A stretch of DNA of 64,000 nt from Neoceratodus forsteri (Eukaryota > Chordata > Ceratodontiformes > Ceratodontidae): positions 169,822,501-169,886,500 of the forward strand of contig CM028131.1 of NCBI GenBank assembly GCA_016271365.2, in the 5' to 3' direction. Within the stretch, counting starts at the first letter, position 1; every line of letters starts with the position of its first letter. The notes beneath the pieces are model-generated. The model ran no database searches. It saw only the letters and a list, made by a program, of their open reading frames with translations, and was not told the DNA's origin. Position numbers and translations under genes: made by a program. Shown here one piece after another: positions 31,631-42,739 of the stretch.

Positions 31631-33300
31631 CTGGGGTTCTCAAAATGCTCCTCCACCAGCATGTGCCTATACTGCCTTGCCCATGCAGCCAGCTGTCGGT
31701 CCCGCCGGCCCATTGGTGGTTCAGTGTTGGGGCCCTGTGGCATCATCCTCTCCACCCTCCTTTCCTCCCTGGAACTGTCACCCTTACTGGCCTCGACAGC
31801 TATTCCATGGTCAATGACCATGTTGTGTAGCATGAATCAGGCCAGGAACATGCCACAGGCCTTCTCAGGGATGTACTGTAGGGCCCTACCAGAGCTATCC
31901 AGGCACTGAAAGCACATCTTCAACATGCTGAAGATGCACTCAATGATGGGGCACGTAGCGGTGTGTGCTTCTTTATAATGCTTCTCCACATCTGTTCTGG
32001 CTCATTAGAATGGAGTGAGGAGCCAGGGCCAGTGGATGCACAGCATCACCTGTGGGGGAGGGAAGGTTGGCTGTTAGTACACTGGTCACATGTGCAGCAT
32101 GCCCATCCTCCCTGTTTCATGCTGCACTGGTGTGTGCACTGCACATCCACCACTGACTGTGCCTGTCCCTTCCCTGCAATCTTATCCCCAAAATCCACCT
32201 GCTGTTGCTGGGCCTGCAGCTGTTGTTGGCCCCAGGCCACCAATGCCATCGGAGGTCACATGTGCCACAACCACCATTGCCCTGCCCAGTGTGCACTGCA
32301 GCACTTCCCACTGTCTGCTTGTGTTGTGCATGTCCCTGCCACACATGCCCCCATGGAATTGCACCCCACATTCCATGCATTGCATGTGTGCCTCTCTCAA
32401 CCAGCTGGTGTCTGCCTGTGTCTCCTTACACATCTCTGCTGTCCCACATCTGCTGCACCCTGTGCACATTGTGCATTATGCATTCTGCACCCCTCTCCCC
32501 TCCTATCCTGAGCCATGGTGCCCTGTTGTGTGGCTGGTTGCCATGTCCCACACACCAACTAAATGGCCGCATGGTATGTTCTCTGTTTCAAATCTCTGGC
32601 TGAAGGTGGACTGTTGCCATGTGAAAGCATCATGTGTGCTCCCAGCCTGTGTGGTGCAGACATTGCTGATGCACCCTGTGGCATTGCACACCACCTGGTA
32701 GTTGACGGAGTGGTATCCTTTGCGGTTTATGTATGTTACAGCATCATCACCAGGTAGTGTGCAGATTGCTACATGGGTGCAGTCCTGTAGAACTCCTGCA
32801 TGGACTCTGTCCACTCTGCCTGTGTCCTGGGGAAATGGATATATTCCAAAGCATGTGGTTGCAGTGCAGTGAGGAATTGTGTGAGGAGACAGGAAGTGGA
32901 GGCCTGTGATATGCCAGCGGTATCCCCAGTAGGCCTCCGGAAGGTCTCCATGGTGAGCAAGCAAATTACTGTTGTCACCTTGGTCTCCACTGCTATGGCA
33001 TGACCACATGCAGTGGGTGCCTGCATTTCATCATGGCATAGCTCACAGAGCTGCATCAGAATGGCCTTGTTCAGGAGGTATCAGTCTACCATCTCCGCAT
33101 CTGTCAGCTGCTCGAAGAACAGCCTGGCACAATACTGCCATGGGGCCAGCTGCCTACGGTGCCTTCTGCCTCCTCGTCTTCTCACCCTCATTAGTACTCC
33201 CACCATTACAAATGGTGCTGCATCCATGCCGGTGGTGTGCTGTCTCTCTCTTTCAGTCTGCACTGTGCTGGTGTTGCTGTTATGCCGTTGACTGCTGGTT
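31631..33300 (-). pseudogene. HARBI1-type PIF/Harbinger transposase
   Basis: Minus strand. The 5' exon (about 33,300-32,510) shows a basic amino terminus 'VRRRGGRRHRRQLAPWQ', the helix-turn-helix region with 'YLLNKAILMQLCELC' and 'GDTAGISQASTSCLL', and then the DDE domain: 'DCTHVAI' (first Asp), 'NRKGYHSVNYQVVC' and 'GSTHDAFTWQQS', ending 'PCGHLVGVWDMA'. After an intron-like gap the 3' exon (about 32,050-31,631) reads 'AHTATCPIIECIFSMLKMCF', 'ALQYIPEKACGMFLA' and 'FMLHNMVIDHGIAVE'; the Glu in 'IIE' would be the third catalytic residue. It ends at a donor CAG|GTGAGT, so a further short exon is likely. At least two frameshifts and several Arg-to-Cys/His changes show it is dead. The enzyme would cut and integrate the element. 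Confidence 0.85.
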
Positions 33301-33439
33301 GCTTCCACTTAAGTCTGCTTCTTTTATACTTGTCTTTTCATGGTGCATTTGGTGCTTGCACTGGGTTTGCTCTGTCATTGTGTGTTCATTTTGCACTGTG
33401 AATTGCTTTACGCCGTATATGCATGTGTACTCCTCTTCT

Positions 33440-33610
33440 ACTTGCACAGCATGACATTATTATGCATCTCCAGTGCATTCTGTTTGGCATGATGCATCTG
33501 GGATGGCCCTGCGCATACGCCCTGTCAGAGAATCATTTCATGACACATTTTGTTTGTTGCGCTAGTGCATCTCACTTGTGCCCGGCACATCTCTTTTGTG
33601 AATCCTGCTC
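33440..33610 (-). repeat. Right terminal inverted repeat and GATGCAY repeats of Harbinger element
   Basis: Read inward from 33,610, the sequence matches the left end with three mismatches over 26 bp. It repeats GATGCAC or GATGCAT-like motifs at about 33,563-33,570, 33,490 and 33,463. Together with the left end it defines the element. Confidence 0.78.
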
Positions 33611-33919
33611 ATTTTGTTTAAAATCCCTGTGCTGCAGTAATTATAGAAAACGAATCATGGGAGATGACATAAATCTCATTTTTTCACACGCCCTTGGTGT
33701 AGGACAAAACACTCAAGCTTTGTATATGTAAAAAACTCATTATATACTCCTGTGTATTATTTTACATATTCAACTGATGTGATAGTGTCTATAGCAGACT
33801 AGAGTAACAGATAGTTTTAGTCTGTCAATTAAAAAACAATCATTTGTCTATGCGGAATGTTCATCACTTCCATTACTGTTGTACTGGGTCTTGCTCATAT
33901 GTATTTTTACTATATACAG

Positions 33920-34640
33920 TGTTTACCCAGGATAGCCCAGAAGAGATGCAATACCTCATTTTCAGTGGTGTCCTTTTATACATTTTTTAGATTGTATTTA
34001 CCAAAGATAAGCCAGTTGAGAGGCAATTTCTAATTTTCAGTGGGCCCCCATATTTTGACCCCAAATTTCAAACTCTCTTTTAATGATCTGATGTTATGAT
34101 CAAGACAGGCAGAATTTTTAATCCCATCTGAAAGATGATTTTGCAGTGTGACTACAAAAACAAGTTTTGGAAGGGATTTGAAAAATGACAGCTGTCCTTT
34201 TCAAGAACTAGGGAAATACAAGGTATTTGTTGAACATTAAGTGCCCAAGTCTGCAAAAATAAAGTTATAAGTAAATGGAACAATTCAATATTGCTTGATA
34301 ACATAGTTGTTTTTTTATATTTTGACCCCAGATTTTCAGCATAGTCTTTTTATGGCGACTCCTTCTGAACATAACATACACCATTTATAAAACAGTGACT
34401 GAAATGTCATTTTAAGCCACAGGTATGAAAACATATTTTGGCCAGAATTTGAAATATGACAGCTGTCACGTTCATGAAGTGCTGTGAAAAAATGGTTGTG
34501 GTGAACATTTGGGGACAAACTATTAAAAATGACCAATGTTACAAGTGTGCATTAAAAATGCCAATGTGTGCTCATAACTTAGTTGATTTTTTAATGTTTT
34601 ATACCCCAACTGTTTAACATAGCCTTCTTATGCTTCTCCA
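33920..34640. repeat. Diverged tandem repeat of about 270 bp
   Basis: Two blocks share an order of landmarks. 'tgattttgcagtgtgactac' (34,136) and 'tgaaatgtcattttaagcca' (34,400) start the units; 'gaaaaatgacagctgtcctt' (34,180) and 'gaaatatgacagctgtcacg' (34,451) are clearly homologous, as are the later 'cataacttagttg'-type and 'tttaacatagcctt..tatg' pieces. A third unit continues at 35,060-35,250 after a LINE insertion, with 'ggtgatttcgcacagctacc' (35,109). A shorter duplication of about 90 bp with 'cattttcagtggt' and 'aattttcagtggg' precedes them (33,925-34,045). Function unknown. Confidence 0.6.
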
Positions 34641-35058
34641 CATTCATCCCCTCCCTGTGGAACTCACTCCCTTCCTGTATCCAGTCCTCCACTTCCCTGA
34701 GAGGCTTCAAAAAGCAGCTCAAGTCACACCTACTGAGTTTGAGCCAAAGTTACTGTTATAAATGATAAAGTCTTTATCTTTAGGACAGGAACCTGATTAT
34801 ACTCAAATTGCAATGGGTCTCTTAAAATACAATGTAAAGCATGTCTCGGACTCCATGTAATTGTTTGATTGTAAGCTATGTGTTACAACTGACTAATATT
34901 TTGTATCTTTCCTGCTGTGTGACCTGTCTCACGTGCTTGTGATATGTATCATGTATAAATGTATTGCTTTATGATACTGTAATTAACTCCGGGTGACCCT
35001 TGAAAAAGGGACCTCTGGTCTCAGTGGGCTTATCTAGTTACCAAAATTAAATAAATAT
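34640..35058 (+). mobile_element. 5'-truncated L2-like LINE tail
   Basis: Starts with coding sequence for the end of ORF2: 'PSLWNSLPSCIQSSTSLRGF' followed by 'KKQLKSHLLSL', the usual C-terminal signature of L2 and related LINEs. A 3' untranslated part follows, with 'ctccgggtgacccttgaaaa' and 'ctggtctcagtgggcttatc', ending 'aaattaaataaa' near 35,052. It splits a unit of the diverged tandem repeat. Confidence 0.68.
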
Positions 35059-35059
35059 G

Positions 35060-35260
35060 CCCCCACACAATGAATAAGGGCAAAGAAATGTTCAAATCTT
35101 GCTCAAAAGGTGATTTCGCACAGCTACCACAAAATTACATTTTAGGACAGATTTGAATAATTTCACTGCCATCGTTCATGAGATAGAGTACCAGAAAATG
35201 CCATGTTGGAAAATATGGGAAAAAATATTTTAAAATGACGAAGTTATAAGGACAACTTCA
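35060..35260. repeat. Third, interrupted unit of the 270-bp repeat
   Basis: Contains 'ggtgatttcgcacagctacc', 'ttaggacagatttgaataatt' reduced here to its core, and 'aaaatgacgaagttataagg', which match equivalent positions in the units at 34,080-34,640. Confidence 0.5.
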
Positions 35261-35509
35261 AAACCCATTGAAATATAGTGAACCGCATAAATTATTTCCT
35301 TGGTTCCTGGTCTGGCATTGAAGAGTGAAGAAATATCTCCTCTGGTCCACACAGGATTATAGCATTGGCCCTCTTTTAGGTAAGTAAAGGGTGGGGCTGG
35401 TGGGAGCTGAGTAGGAGGATTGGGTGTGTTGATGGTAATGGTGGCAGCAACAGACATCAATGGACAGCTTTCTTTTTACAGGGTGTATTAAAAAAGACTA
35501 CAAGGGACA

Positions 35510-35850
35510 TTTTTCTTTATTTTAGATACAGACAGTGGGGATTGGGCATCCCAGTGCTGGTTTTATGTTTCTTGGCACTTGGGTGGACTTTGGGCAGGGA
35601 GGGAGGTAGGCATTGAATATTGAGCACTCTGGTATCAGAAAATTAACAAGAAAGAGGATGGAGAAATTGAGAGATTTTTTTTTATGTTTGGTGGCACCAG
35701 GGGTGGGCTCCCTGGTGTCACATGGTGAAAATGGGTGGGGTGGGGGTAGAAACTGGCACAGTGGATTGGACACCATGGTGTTGGAAAATTAAGAAGGAAG
35801 GGGTGGGAGAGATTGAGGGACAGGTTTCTTTATTTGTTACATTAGGGGGG
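35510..35850. repeat. Diverged tandem duplication of about 170 bp
   Basis: Two units share 'ggtatcagaaaattaacaag' (35,630) against 'ggtgttggaaaattaagaag' (35,777), then 'gagaaattgagagattttt' against 'gagattgagggacaggttt'. Each is preceded by a G-rich 'tggg' stretch. No coding potential recognised. Confidence 0.5.
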
Positions 35851-36136
35851 GAGGACCATAGCAGGCTGATCATGATGGATCGGCTCTGCTTGGTGGGCGG
35901 CAATATGTAGATCAAATTAAAGAACTGCCCTATGATTTGGCCAGCTCTTTCCTTTGAACTACATGACAGTTCCACTCTGCAAGACCAGAACAGTGTCATG
36001 ATTAGCATGGCTGATGATTTGTCTCTGTCTGACACTGACAAGCCCCTTGCACACTGACTGCCCAACTGTCTCAAAACTCATTATCATGCCAAAATGTTCA
36101 CTTTGCAGAAGCACAAGGCAAACATCTGGCTTTAAC
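35851..36136. other. No recognised feature
   Basis: Short spacer before the family A LINE monomers. No gene or repeat recognised. Confidence 0.4.
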
Positions 36137-36855
36137 AAGCCAGGTTAAAGCCATATTTAAAAACTGCCCTAGATAGCTTCTGTCAGAGAACAGGCAGAGA
36201 ACACCAAGAGGAAGGAGCTGCAGTTATAACTATACTACTCTACTAGGACTAAAGAATCCAAACTCTACTACTGGGACCTTCAATTTAGGGTAAATACAAG
36301 ACAAAAAAAGAGTGTGTTTGTCTGAGTTGGCTGAAGTGAATTGTTATCTGTGTAGTTATATAGGTGTTTGTATCAGGTGGCTGAAGGGAACTGTTATCTG
36401 TGCAATTAACTAAGTGTACTGTCGAAAGAGCTGTAAAGTAGGGGGAGAGGCTTAGCTAGAAGGAAGCCAGGTTAAAGCCAGATTTAAAAACTTCCCTAGA
36501 TAGCTTCTGCCAGAGAACAAACAGAGAACACCAAGAGGAAGGAGCTGCTGTTATAACTATACTGCTCTACTGGGACTAAAGAACTAAACCTCTACTACTG
36601 GGACCTTCAATTTAGGGTAAAAACAAAACAAAAAAAAGAGTTAGTGTGTTTGTCTGAGTTGGCTGAAGTGAATTGTTATCTGTACAATTAACAAAGTGTA
36701 GAAACAGCTGTAAAGTAGGGGGAGAGGCTTAGCTAGAAGGAAGCCAGGTTACAGCTAGATTTAAAACTGCCCTAGATAGCTTCTGCCGGGGAACAGGAAC
36801 AAGGGAAAGGAGCTGCTGTTATAACTATACTTCTTTACTGGGACTATATTATTGA
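36137..36855 (+). repeat. Tandem 5' leader monomers (2.4 units)
   Basis: Units begin with 'aagccaggttaaagcca' at 36,137 and 36,464 and 'aagccaggttacagcta' at 36,741. The first is 327 bp, the second 277 bp, the third partial. Each contains 'ccctagatagcttctg', 'aggagctg', 'gttataactatact' and 'ctgggac'; the first two continue with 'gggaccttcaatttagggta' and 'tctgagttggctgaagtgaa'. Unit 1 carries an extra internal repeat of 'ggctgaagggaactgttatctg' (36,382). In some LINE families such monomers act as promoters; that is inferred here. Confidence 0.75.
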
Positions 36856-38960
36856 GGGTACTGGACTTCAGTAGAGCTGACTTTGGCAAGATGGGAGATT
36901 GCCTTAGAAAAGCACTAGCAAACAGGCTAGAAGGAGGGGTAGAGCAACAATGGGAAAGCATCAAAACTGCCATCATAGAGGCAACACGCCTTTGTGTGAA
37001 GCAAATAACAAATCAAAACAAAAGAAAAAGCCACTACGGTTCTCAAAAGAGGTGGCGGGGAATGTTAGGGAGAAAAGATAGCATTTAGGAAGTACAAGGA
37101 AACACAGAAGGAGCAGGACAGAGAACTGTACCAGTTAAGGCAGAAGGATGCAGGGAGGGAAGTCATAATTGCAAAGACCCAAACTGATGAAAAGATAGCC
37201 AACTCAGTTAAGAAGGGGAAAAAAACCTTCTATAGGTACATCAGGGAGCGTAGAAAGACAAAGGGAGGGATAGTGAGGCTGAATAGAATTGACGGTGGGT
37301 GGGCAGAGAGGGACAGTGAAAAAGCAGGTATACTGAACAAATACCTCTGCTCAATATTCACAAAAGAGGAGGAGGGGGAGGTGCCTAATCCAATTAAAAG
37401 AAGCACTCTGCATAGGGGGGGTCAATCCCATTCCTTTCACAGAAGAAAGGGTTCTGAAAGAACTCCTAAAACTGAAGGTGGATAAAGCAATGAGGCCTGA
37501 TGGAATTCACCCCAGAATTCTAAAAGAATTAAGGGGAGAACTAGTGACACCACTGACTACCCTTTTTAACAAATCATGGGAGGATGGTGTGGTACCTGAG
37601 GACTGGAGGAAGGTGGATGTGATTCCCCTTCACAAAAGTGGGGAGCAAGACAGAGGCAGGAAACTACAGACCTGTCAGTTTGACTCTGTGGTAGGGAAAG
37701 TGATGGAATCACTTCTGAAGGAAAGAATTGTTGAGTACCTAGAGGCCAGTGGGGTACAGGATCCAAGGCAGCATGGGTTCACAGTGTGAAGGTCATGTCA
37801 GATGAATCTAATTGATTTATCTGACTGGATGACCAAAGTAGTAGACCAGGGAGGGGCTGTGGACATGGCTTACCTAGACTTTAGCAAGGCATTTGACACA
37901 GTCCCACACAAAAGATTAATAAACAAATTAACCAACCTAGGAGTGGGTCCCAGGGTGGTAGCCTGGGTAAAACATTGGCTGGACAATAGGACACAGAAGG
38001 TAATTGTAAATGGAGACCACTCTGAAAAAAGAGGGGTTACTAGTAGGGTACCGCAGGGTTCAGAACTGGGTCCAGTCCTTTTTAATGTCTTTATAAGTGA
38101 CATTGAAGAAGGACTGGAAGGAAAAGGATGCCTCTTTGCAGATGACACAAAGATCTGCAACAGGGTTGATACACAAGGAGGTGAGGAAAGGATGAGAAGG
38201 GACTTGGCAAGGTTGGAGGAATGATTAGAAGTATGGCAGTTTGGATTCAATGCAAAGAAGTGCAAAATAATTCACCTGGGAAACAAAAATCCAAGGGAAG
38301 ATTACACAGCGGGGGGGGGGGTAGTAACAACAACAAAAATGGAAAGGGACCTGGGGTAATTACATCAGATGACCTTAAGGTTGGCAAGCAATGTGAGAAG
38401 GCAGTAGGGAGGGCTGGGGGGATACTGGGATGTATAGGGAGAGGCATCACCAGCAGAAAATAGGAAGTTGTCATTCCTCTTTAGAGACAGTTGGTGAGAC
38501 CCCATCTGGAGCACTGCATCCAGTTCTGGAGACCCACCTCCACAAGGACATAGACAGAATGGAGGCAGTCCAGAGGATGACAATTAAAATGGTGCATGGT
38601 CTGCAAGAGAAGCCATATGAGGACAGACTAAAGGATCTTAATATGTATACACTTGAGGAAAGGAGGGAGGGGGGACATGACAGAAACTTTTATGTTCCTC
38701 AGTGCAATCAACAAAGTCCAAGAGGGTAGCATCTTTCAGAAAAAGAGATGTGCAAGAACAAGGGGACACAATTTGAAGATAGAGGGGGACAGTTCAGGGG
38801 CAATGTGAGGAAGTATTGTTTCACAGACAGGGTGGTGGATGCATGGAACAGCCTTCCTGAGGAGGTTGTGAGGTCTAAAACTGTGGGAGAATTCAAGAAT
38901 GCATGGAACAGACATAAGGCAATTCTTGTGGGTGGTAGAAAAACGCAGGCTGTTGGTTAA
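36856..38960 (+). pseudogene. Family A LINE ORF2: linker and reverse transcriptase
   Basis: Frames from 36,852 to 38,960 give the linker 'KQITNQNKRKSHYGSQK', then 'ERDSEKAGILNKYLCSIF'. The fingers follow with 'AMRPDGIHPRILKELRGEL' and 'DWRKVDVIPLHKSG' (37,478-37,680). An open palm, 37,802-38,224, has 'AYLDFSKAFDTVPHKR', 'VTSRVPQGSELGPVLF' and 'LFADDTKICN' (active site about 38,134-38,145). The C-terminal part, frameshifted after 38,224, reads 'DIDRMEAVQRMTIKMVHG' and 'RVVDAWNSLPEEVVRSKTVG'. A run of G (38,313-38,322) sits at one frameshift. Otherwise well preserved. Confidence 0.83.
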
Positions 38961-40791
38961 GTCGAATCTGCAGCTTTTCCTGTAGGTAGGGAAATGGGCA
39001 GACTAGGTGGGCCAAGCGGTCCTTATCTGTCATCAAATACTATGTTTTTACTGTATGTTTTCCTACTGTATAGGGAGACTAACTGCATGGCTAAACATGG
39101 GGGGTATGGTAATATGTTTTTGCAGTCTTTGCTTTTAAAAGTTATATCAGAGCTTGAGTTTGTAAAAGAACGAATTTCACAACACTCTCCATGCATAGTT
39201 CTATACATACTACATATAGTAGTGAATGATAATAACTGTATGTAGTATTCTACTTTGTTCCCTTTTTACGACTGTGGGCTGAGCCTACAGGAGTATTGCA
39301 TGTACAAAAGGAGTGATGTTATGTTTTCTGTCCATGGAACTGACTGAAGGTGTAAATAGTCTCCCCCGCCTTACCCTCCTCCAAGAAATGTTTTCCACCC
39401 TCAAATAAATATGCTTTCATGTTAGTCAATGGTTGCAGGGCACTATTTTCTTTCTTAAATGGGTGGTACAAGAACTGGAACCTGAGTAGTGGGAGGCAAC
39501 ATTTTTTTGGGGGGGGAGTAAGGTTCACCCCACCTCCACCCAAGAAGCTCCAAAAGGTCCATCCACCCTTTTTTTATTCACATGGGAGGGGCATGAGGTG
39601 GATTTATCATCCTGAAAGAAAACTCATGTTTGGGATGTGGACCAAGGAACTGAAGTCTGTGGAGTCCCTGCATTTTGTTAAGGACTAGAACAGAAGATAC
39701 TTAAAATGCCTTCAAACTGATTTAAAATCCCTTGGAACAAATGACTATCAGAGTCACCTGGTGTCTCAAAAGGAAAGACTAAGAAGTGTCCAAAAACTAA
39801 GGAAAATAGACAGTTTCAGGTATTTCTTAAACATTTGTATACTAAAAACAAAGTTCAGTTTTTGGGGTTAACAACGTTTCTTTACCATATTCTATCTGTC
39901 TATATATATATAGTTTGTCTTTTTAGTAGTTTCAAAATCTTGAAAGCATCAGTGTTACTAATGCATTTAGAAAAACATTTTTTAAATTGTTTTTACAGAT
40001 TATATTGAAAGCATTGGTGTTGCTTATGCATTTAGAAATACATTTTTTTATTGTCTTTACAGATAAATCATGCATGTTCATGTCAGGGCACATTTTTGGG
40101 TGGATGGGGTTCAAATTATTTTAATCATGGGCACAGTGCTTGGTAAACACAGACTGTGATGAAGTGTATTTTTCTTTTTTAAGTTTGACAAGTGGAGTTG
40201 ACTTGCACAAATGGATAGTACAGACACCTATTAGAAGTAGAATGGGTTAAACACTTCCTGGAACTTTCTGCATAACAAGTTCCCCATGGCACCTCACAGC
40301 ATTTGACACTACCATCCTAAGAGCAGTGTCAGTGTGTTACATTTATATGACATTGCATAGCAAGAGACCTTGCCTTCCCTTTTTCCAAATAATATGCCAA
40401 CTTCATTCTCAGGCAGGCAGTTCTAGGCTGCTATTTACATTCTACTGAATCTTCTTAAAGGAAAACTGCATGTTAAAATCAGGAATATATGTATTACTAC
40501 CAGTTTTGAATTCTCACTTCAATCCAGTGTTTTGCTTCTGCCTAGGCTGTAAGAGGAGTTTTTCTAATTTTCCCTGGGTGTTTTATGACATCTGGGGGCT
40601 GTCATTCAAGTTTATTTTATTGCATCTTCTCCAAGTTAGTCTTCAGAGTGTACCCTTTGGTTTGATGTCTAATAGCCCCTACAGCAGGCCGGTGTCTTGT
40701 TACAGTGTCTTGCTTAGCCACAGCAGAGAAAAAACACTGCAGCCAGGATTCACAGTGCTATACAATTTACTATAGAAAGTTACATGTTTAA

Positions 40792-40811
40792 ACACACACA
40801 CACACACACAC
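40792..40811 (+). repeat. (AC)n microsatellite
   Basis: Ten AC dinucleotides in an uninterrupted run. Confidence 0.95.
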
Positions 40812-42006
40812 CAAGCAGAACACAGTTGGATAAGGTACCAGTATTTAGAAAACTTGCCATACTTACCCAGAGTCTAGCAATGTGAATCCTGGCTGTGACT
40901 ATAGGTGTTTACAACTGAATGATAACCACATGTGCTTCACTTGCAAATAGGTAGGCATTTGTGCATAACTTCTGTTTGACTTACTGTAGGTGACACATAG
41001 AATCTGAACAATTCATAACGTGCTGTATTGTGATTCAATGAACTGATAAATGGGGATTTTGGCTTCTTTTACAAATTCATTTTTTCCTGACCATGTATAT
41101 ACTAAAACAAAAATTTCTCAACAAAATGCTTTTAAATAAAGAGTTTAACTCAGTAGCAGAAGATGCATGTTGGCATTAAAAGCTTAGTGGCATGGATGTA
41201 GAGGCACCAGTATTTAAGAATGACTTTGGTAGAGGATTAATTGTGACTGGGGGGTGAGGGAGGAAGTGAGTCTTGATATTTGTAGCATAATGGTTTTCTG
41301 AAACTTCAACCTTCAATGGGTTAGACACTGCAGCCATCTGTACAGTATATCACTAAGCCATATGCAGTGTGGGATGGGTAAAACCCAGATCACCAGACCA
41401 GGACCAGTGCAGTAAAATCTGCACTGGGCACAGCTTGTGCAAATATTGCTGATTCACTGGATCAAATAAATATGTGCAAATAAATAAATAAATACCAGGC
41501 TTCACCTCATGCTTCAACCCACCACAGGAGTGACTTTATTATATGATAACACACACCCTGTCATGCCTTATTGCTTAAATATGCCCTTTCTCAAAATACT
41601 ATACTTTGATTCAGTTACTGTATGCAACAGCCTTCATGTGAACACTCTGGGTTCCTCTTTGACTCCTGATGTCTATTTGCTTTAGCTATTGTACATTGTT
41701 TGAACTGCTTTGGTCTTCTTGATGTGGTGCCTGTGTGCCTAAACTATGTAGTCTATTTATCTACTGCTACCCATGTATCTCCAGTGAATGATTGTTATAA
41801 ATGACTGCTGTCTGAGCCATTGTTTTTGGACTTGTTAACTGTGCTGTCTTTGTATTCGTTTTGATGAGGTGTCTTTGTAAATGAGTCACTGACTCAAAGG
41901 TTTGTAAATCTGATATTTTTTAATAAATAAATAACTGTTTCTGTTTAAGCCCATGAAACACCCTTATCTAGCTAATGCATTCACAGTCGTAGTGGCTCTG
42001 CCAGAG

Positions 42007-42050
42007 CTTGTTATTGTTCAGTACTCACTTCAGCACTGAACAATAGCAAG
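42007..42050. repeat. Hairpin, arms of about 16 bp
   Basis: The arm 'cttgttattgttcagt' is answered by 'actgaacaatagcaag' after a loop of about 12 bases, with one mismatch. No function evident. Confidence 0.7.
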
Positions 42051-42739
42051 TCATAATGTATGAAATGAACAATATTAAAATCTGTAAATGTTCAATTCCT
42101 ACATCATACACTGAGTATTGCTGTCTTATTTCATATCTCAAACCATTTTCTGAAATATGTATTAATATGATTAAATTATGCCCAAATACGTAACAAAGAT
42201 ACACAGCTACAGCATTTTGGAATTCTGGGGGGGATATAAACTTACTTTACTTTCTGCTTTCTGGTTTTTAAATGTCACTATGACCTCTAGATAGCTTTAT
42301 ATCCTCAGTATGTACAGTTGGGTGGAGTTTATACAGTACCATATACTTATATAGATGGCATTACTCACAATGTCTCGCCTTATAGTGGATAGCCACTTAT
42401 AGCAGTCATTTATCACCAGCCCAAACCTCAACTATAGGACTACTATATTAAGCCCTTTGGGTATAACAAATTTTACCCGCTGTGTATCGTGGCTGCCAGA
42501 ATCATGATTAGATGTGAATGTGAGCCCCCAGCATTTGTCAGTTAATGTTATCTGCTGGCACCTGTATTACTGTATTTAACAGATATTGGAGAGTCTGGTT
42601 GTATTCCTTTGTATTTCACATTTGACTGTTAATTGCTGATTCTTAGCTGATCTGAGGGTACTTAAGGTGCTCTTTACCTATTCTGTGCATGCACTGCTCT
42701 CCTCCATATCTGAAAAATAGAGATATTTGAGACATATGC

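Larger units (their letters stand above)
25330..33610 (-). mobile_element. PIF/Harbinger DNA transposon, 8.3 kb, with transposase and Myb-like gene
   Basis: The termini are inverted repeats: GGACAGGATTCACAAAAGAG at 25,330-25,349 and, on the opposite strand, GAGCAGGATTCACAAAAGAG from 33,610. GGATTCAC near the tip is typical of vertebrate Harbinger elements. Inside are a minus-strand HARBI1-type transposase (31,631-33,300) and a minus-strand Myb/SANT-like gene (26,504-27,635), the two-gene set expected of this superfamily, plus a plus-strand candidate gene (29,892-31,171). No exact 3-bp target duplication is visible: the flanks are AAT on the left and ATT on the right. The element is rich in TG and CA and many Arg codons appear converted to Cys, His, Gln, Trp or stop. 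Confidence 0.85.
36137..39055 (+). mobile_element. Family A CR1-like LINE with tandem 5' monomers, internally deleted
   Basis: The left end consists of tandem repeats (36,137-36,855). They are followed directly by the linker before reverse transcriptase ('LDFSRADFGKMGDCL', 36,860), the reverse transcriptase, and a normal 3' tail 'gggccaagcggtccttatctgtcatc' near 39,012-39,037. Neither an ORF1 nor an endonuclease is present. The same linker occurs in the truncated family A copy at 10.6-12.6 kb. So the copy has both the probable 5' leader and the 3' end but lacks the middle, an internal deletion rather than 5' truncation. Confidence 0.78.
39056..42333. other. No recognised gene; microsatellite inside
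   Basis: About 3.3 kb of A+T-rich sequence without a supported gene or repeat family. It contains a short (TA)n at 39,901-39,912, an (AC)n tract at 40,792-40,811, a hairpin at 42,007-42,050 and an AATAAATAAATAA run near 41,922-41,935 that may be the tail of a decayed retroelement. Confidence 0.5.

Noticed and set aside
31208..31909. 233-codon plus-strand open frame, Cys-rich
   Set aside because: Largely antisense to the Harbinger transposase 3' exon and made of TG-rich sequence; the many Cys codons follow from TGT/TGC repeats.
31963..32701. 182- and 203-codon plus-strand frames, Cys/His/Pro-rich
   Set aside because: They overlap the transposase intron and the antisense of its exons; no domain visible.
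40470..40775. 101-codon plus-strand open frame
   Set aside because: No domain, no repeat match and random-looking codon use in A+T-rich spacer.
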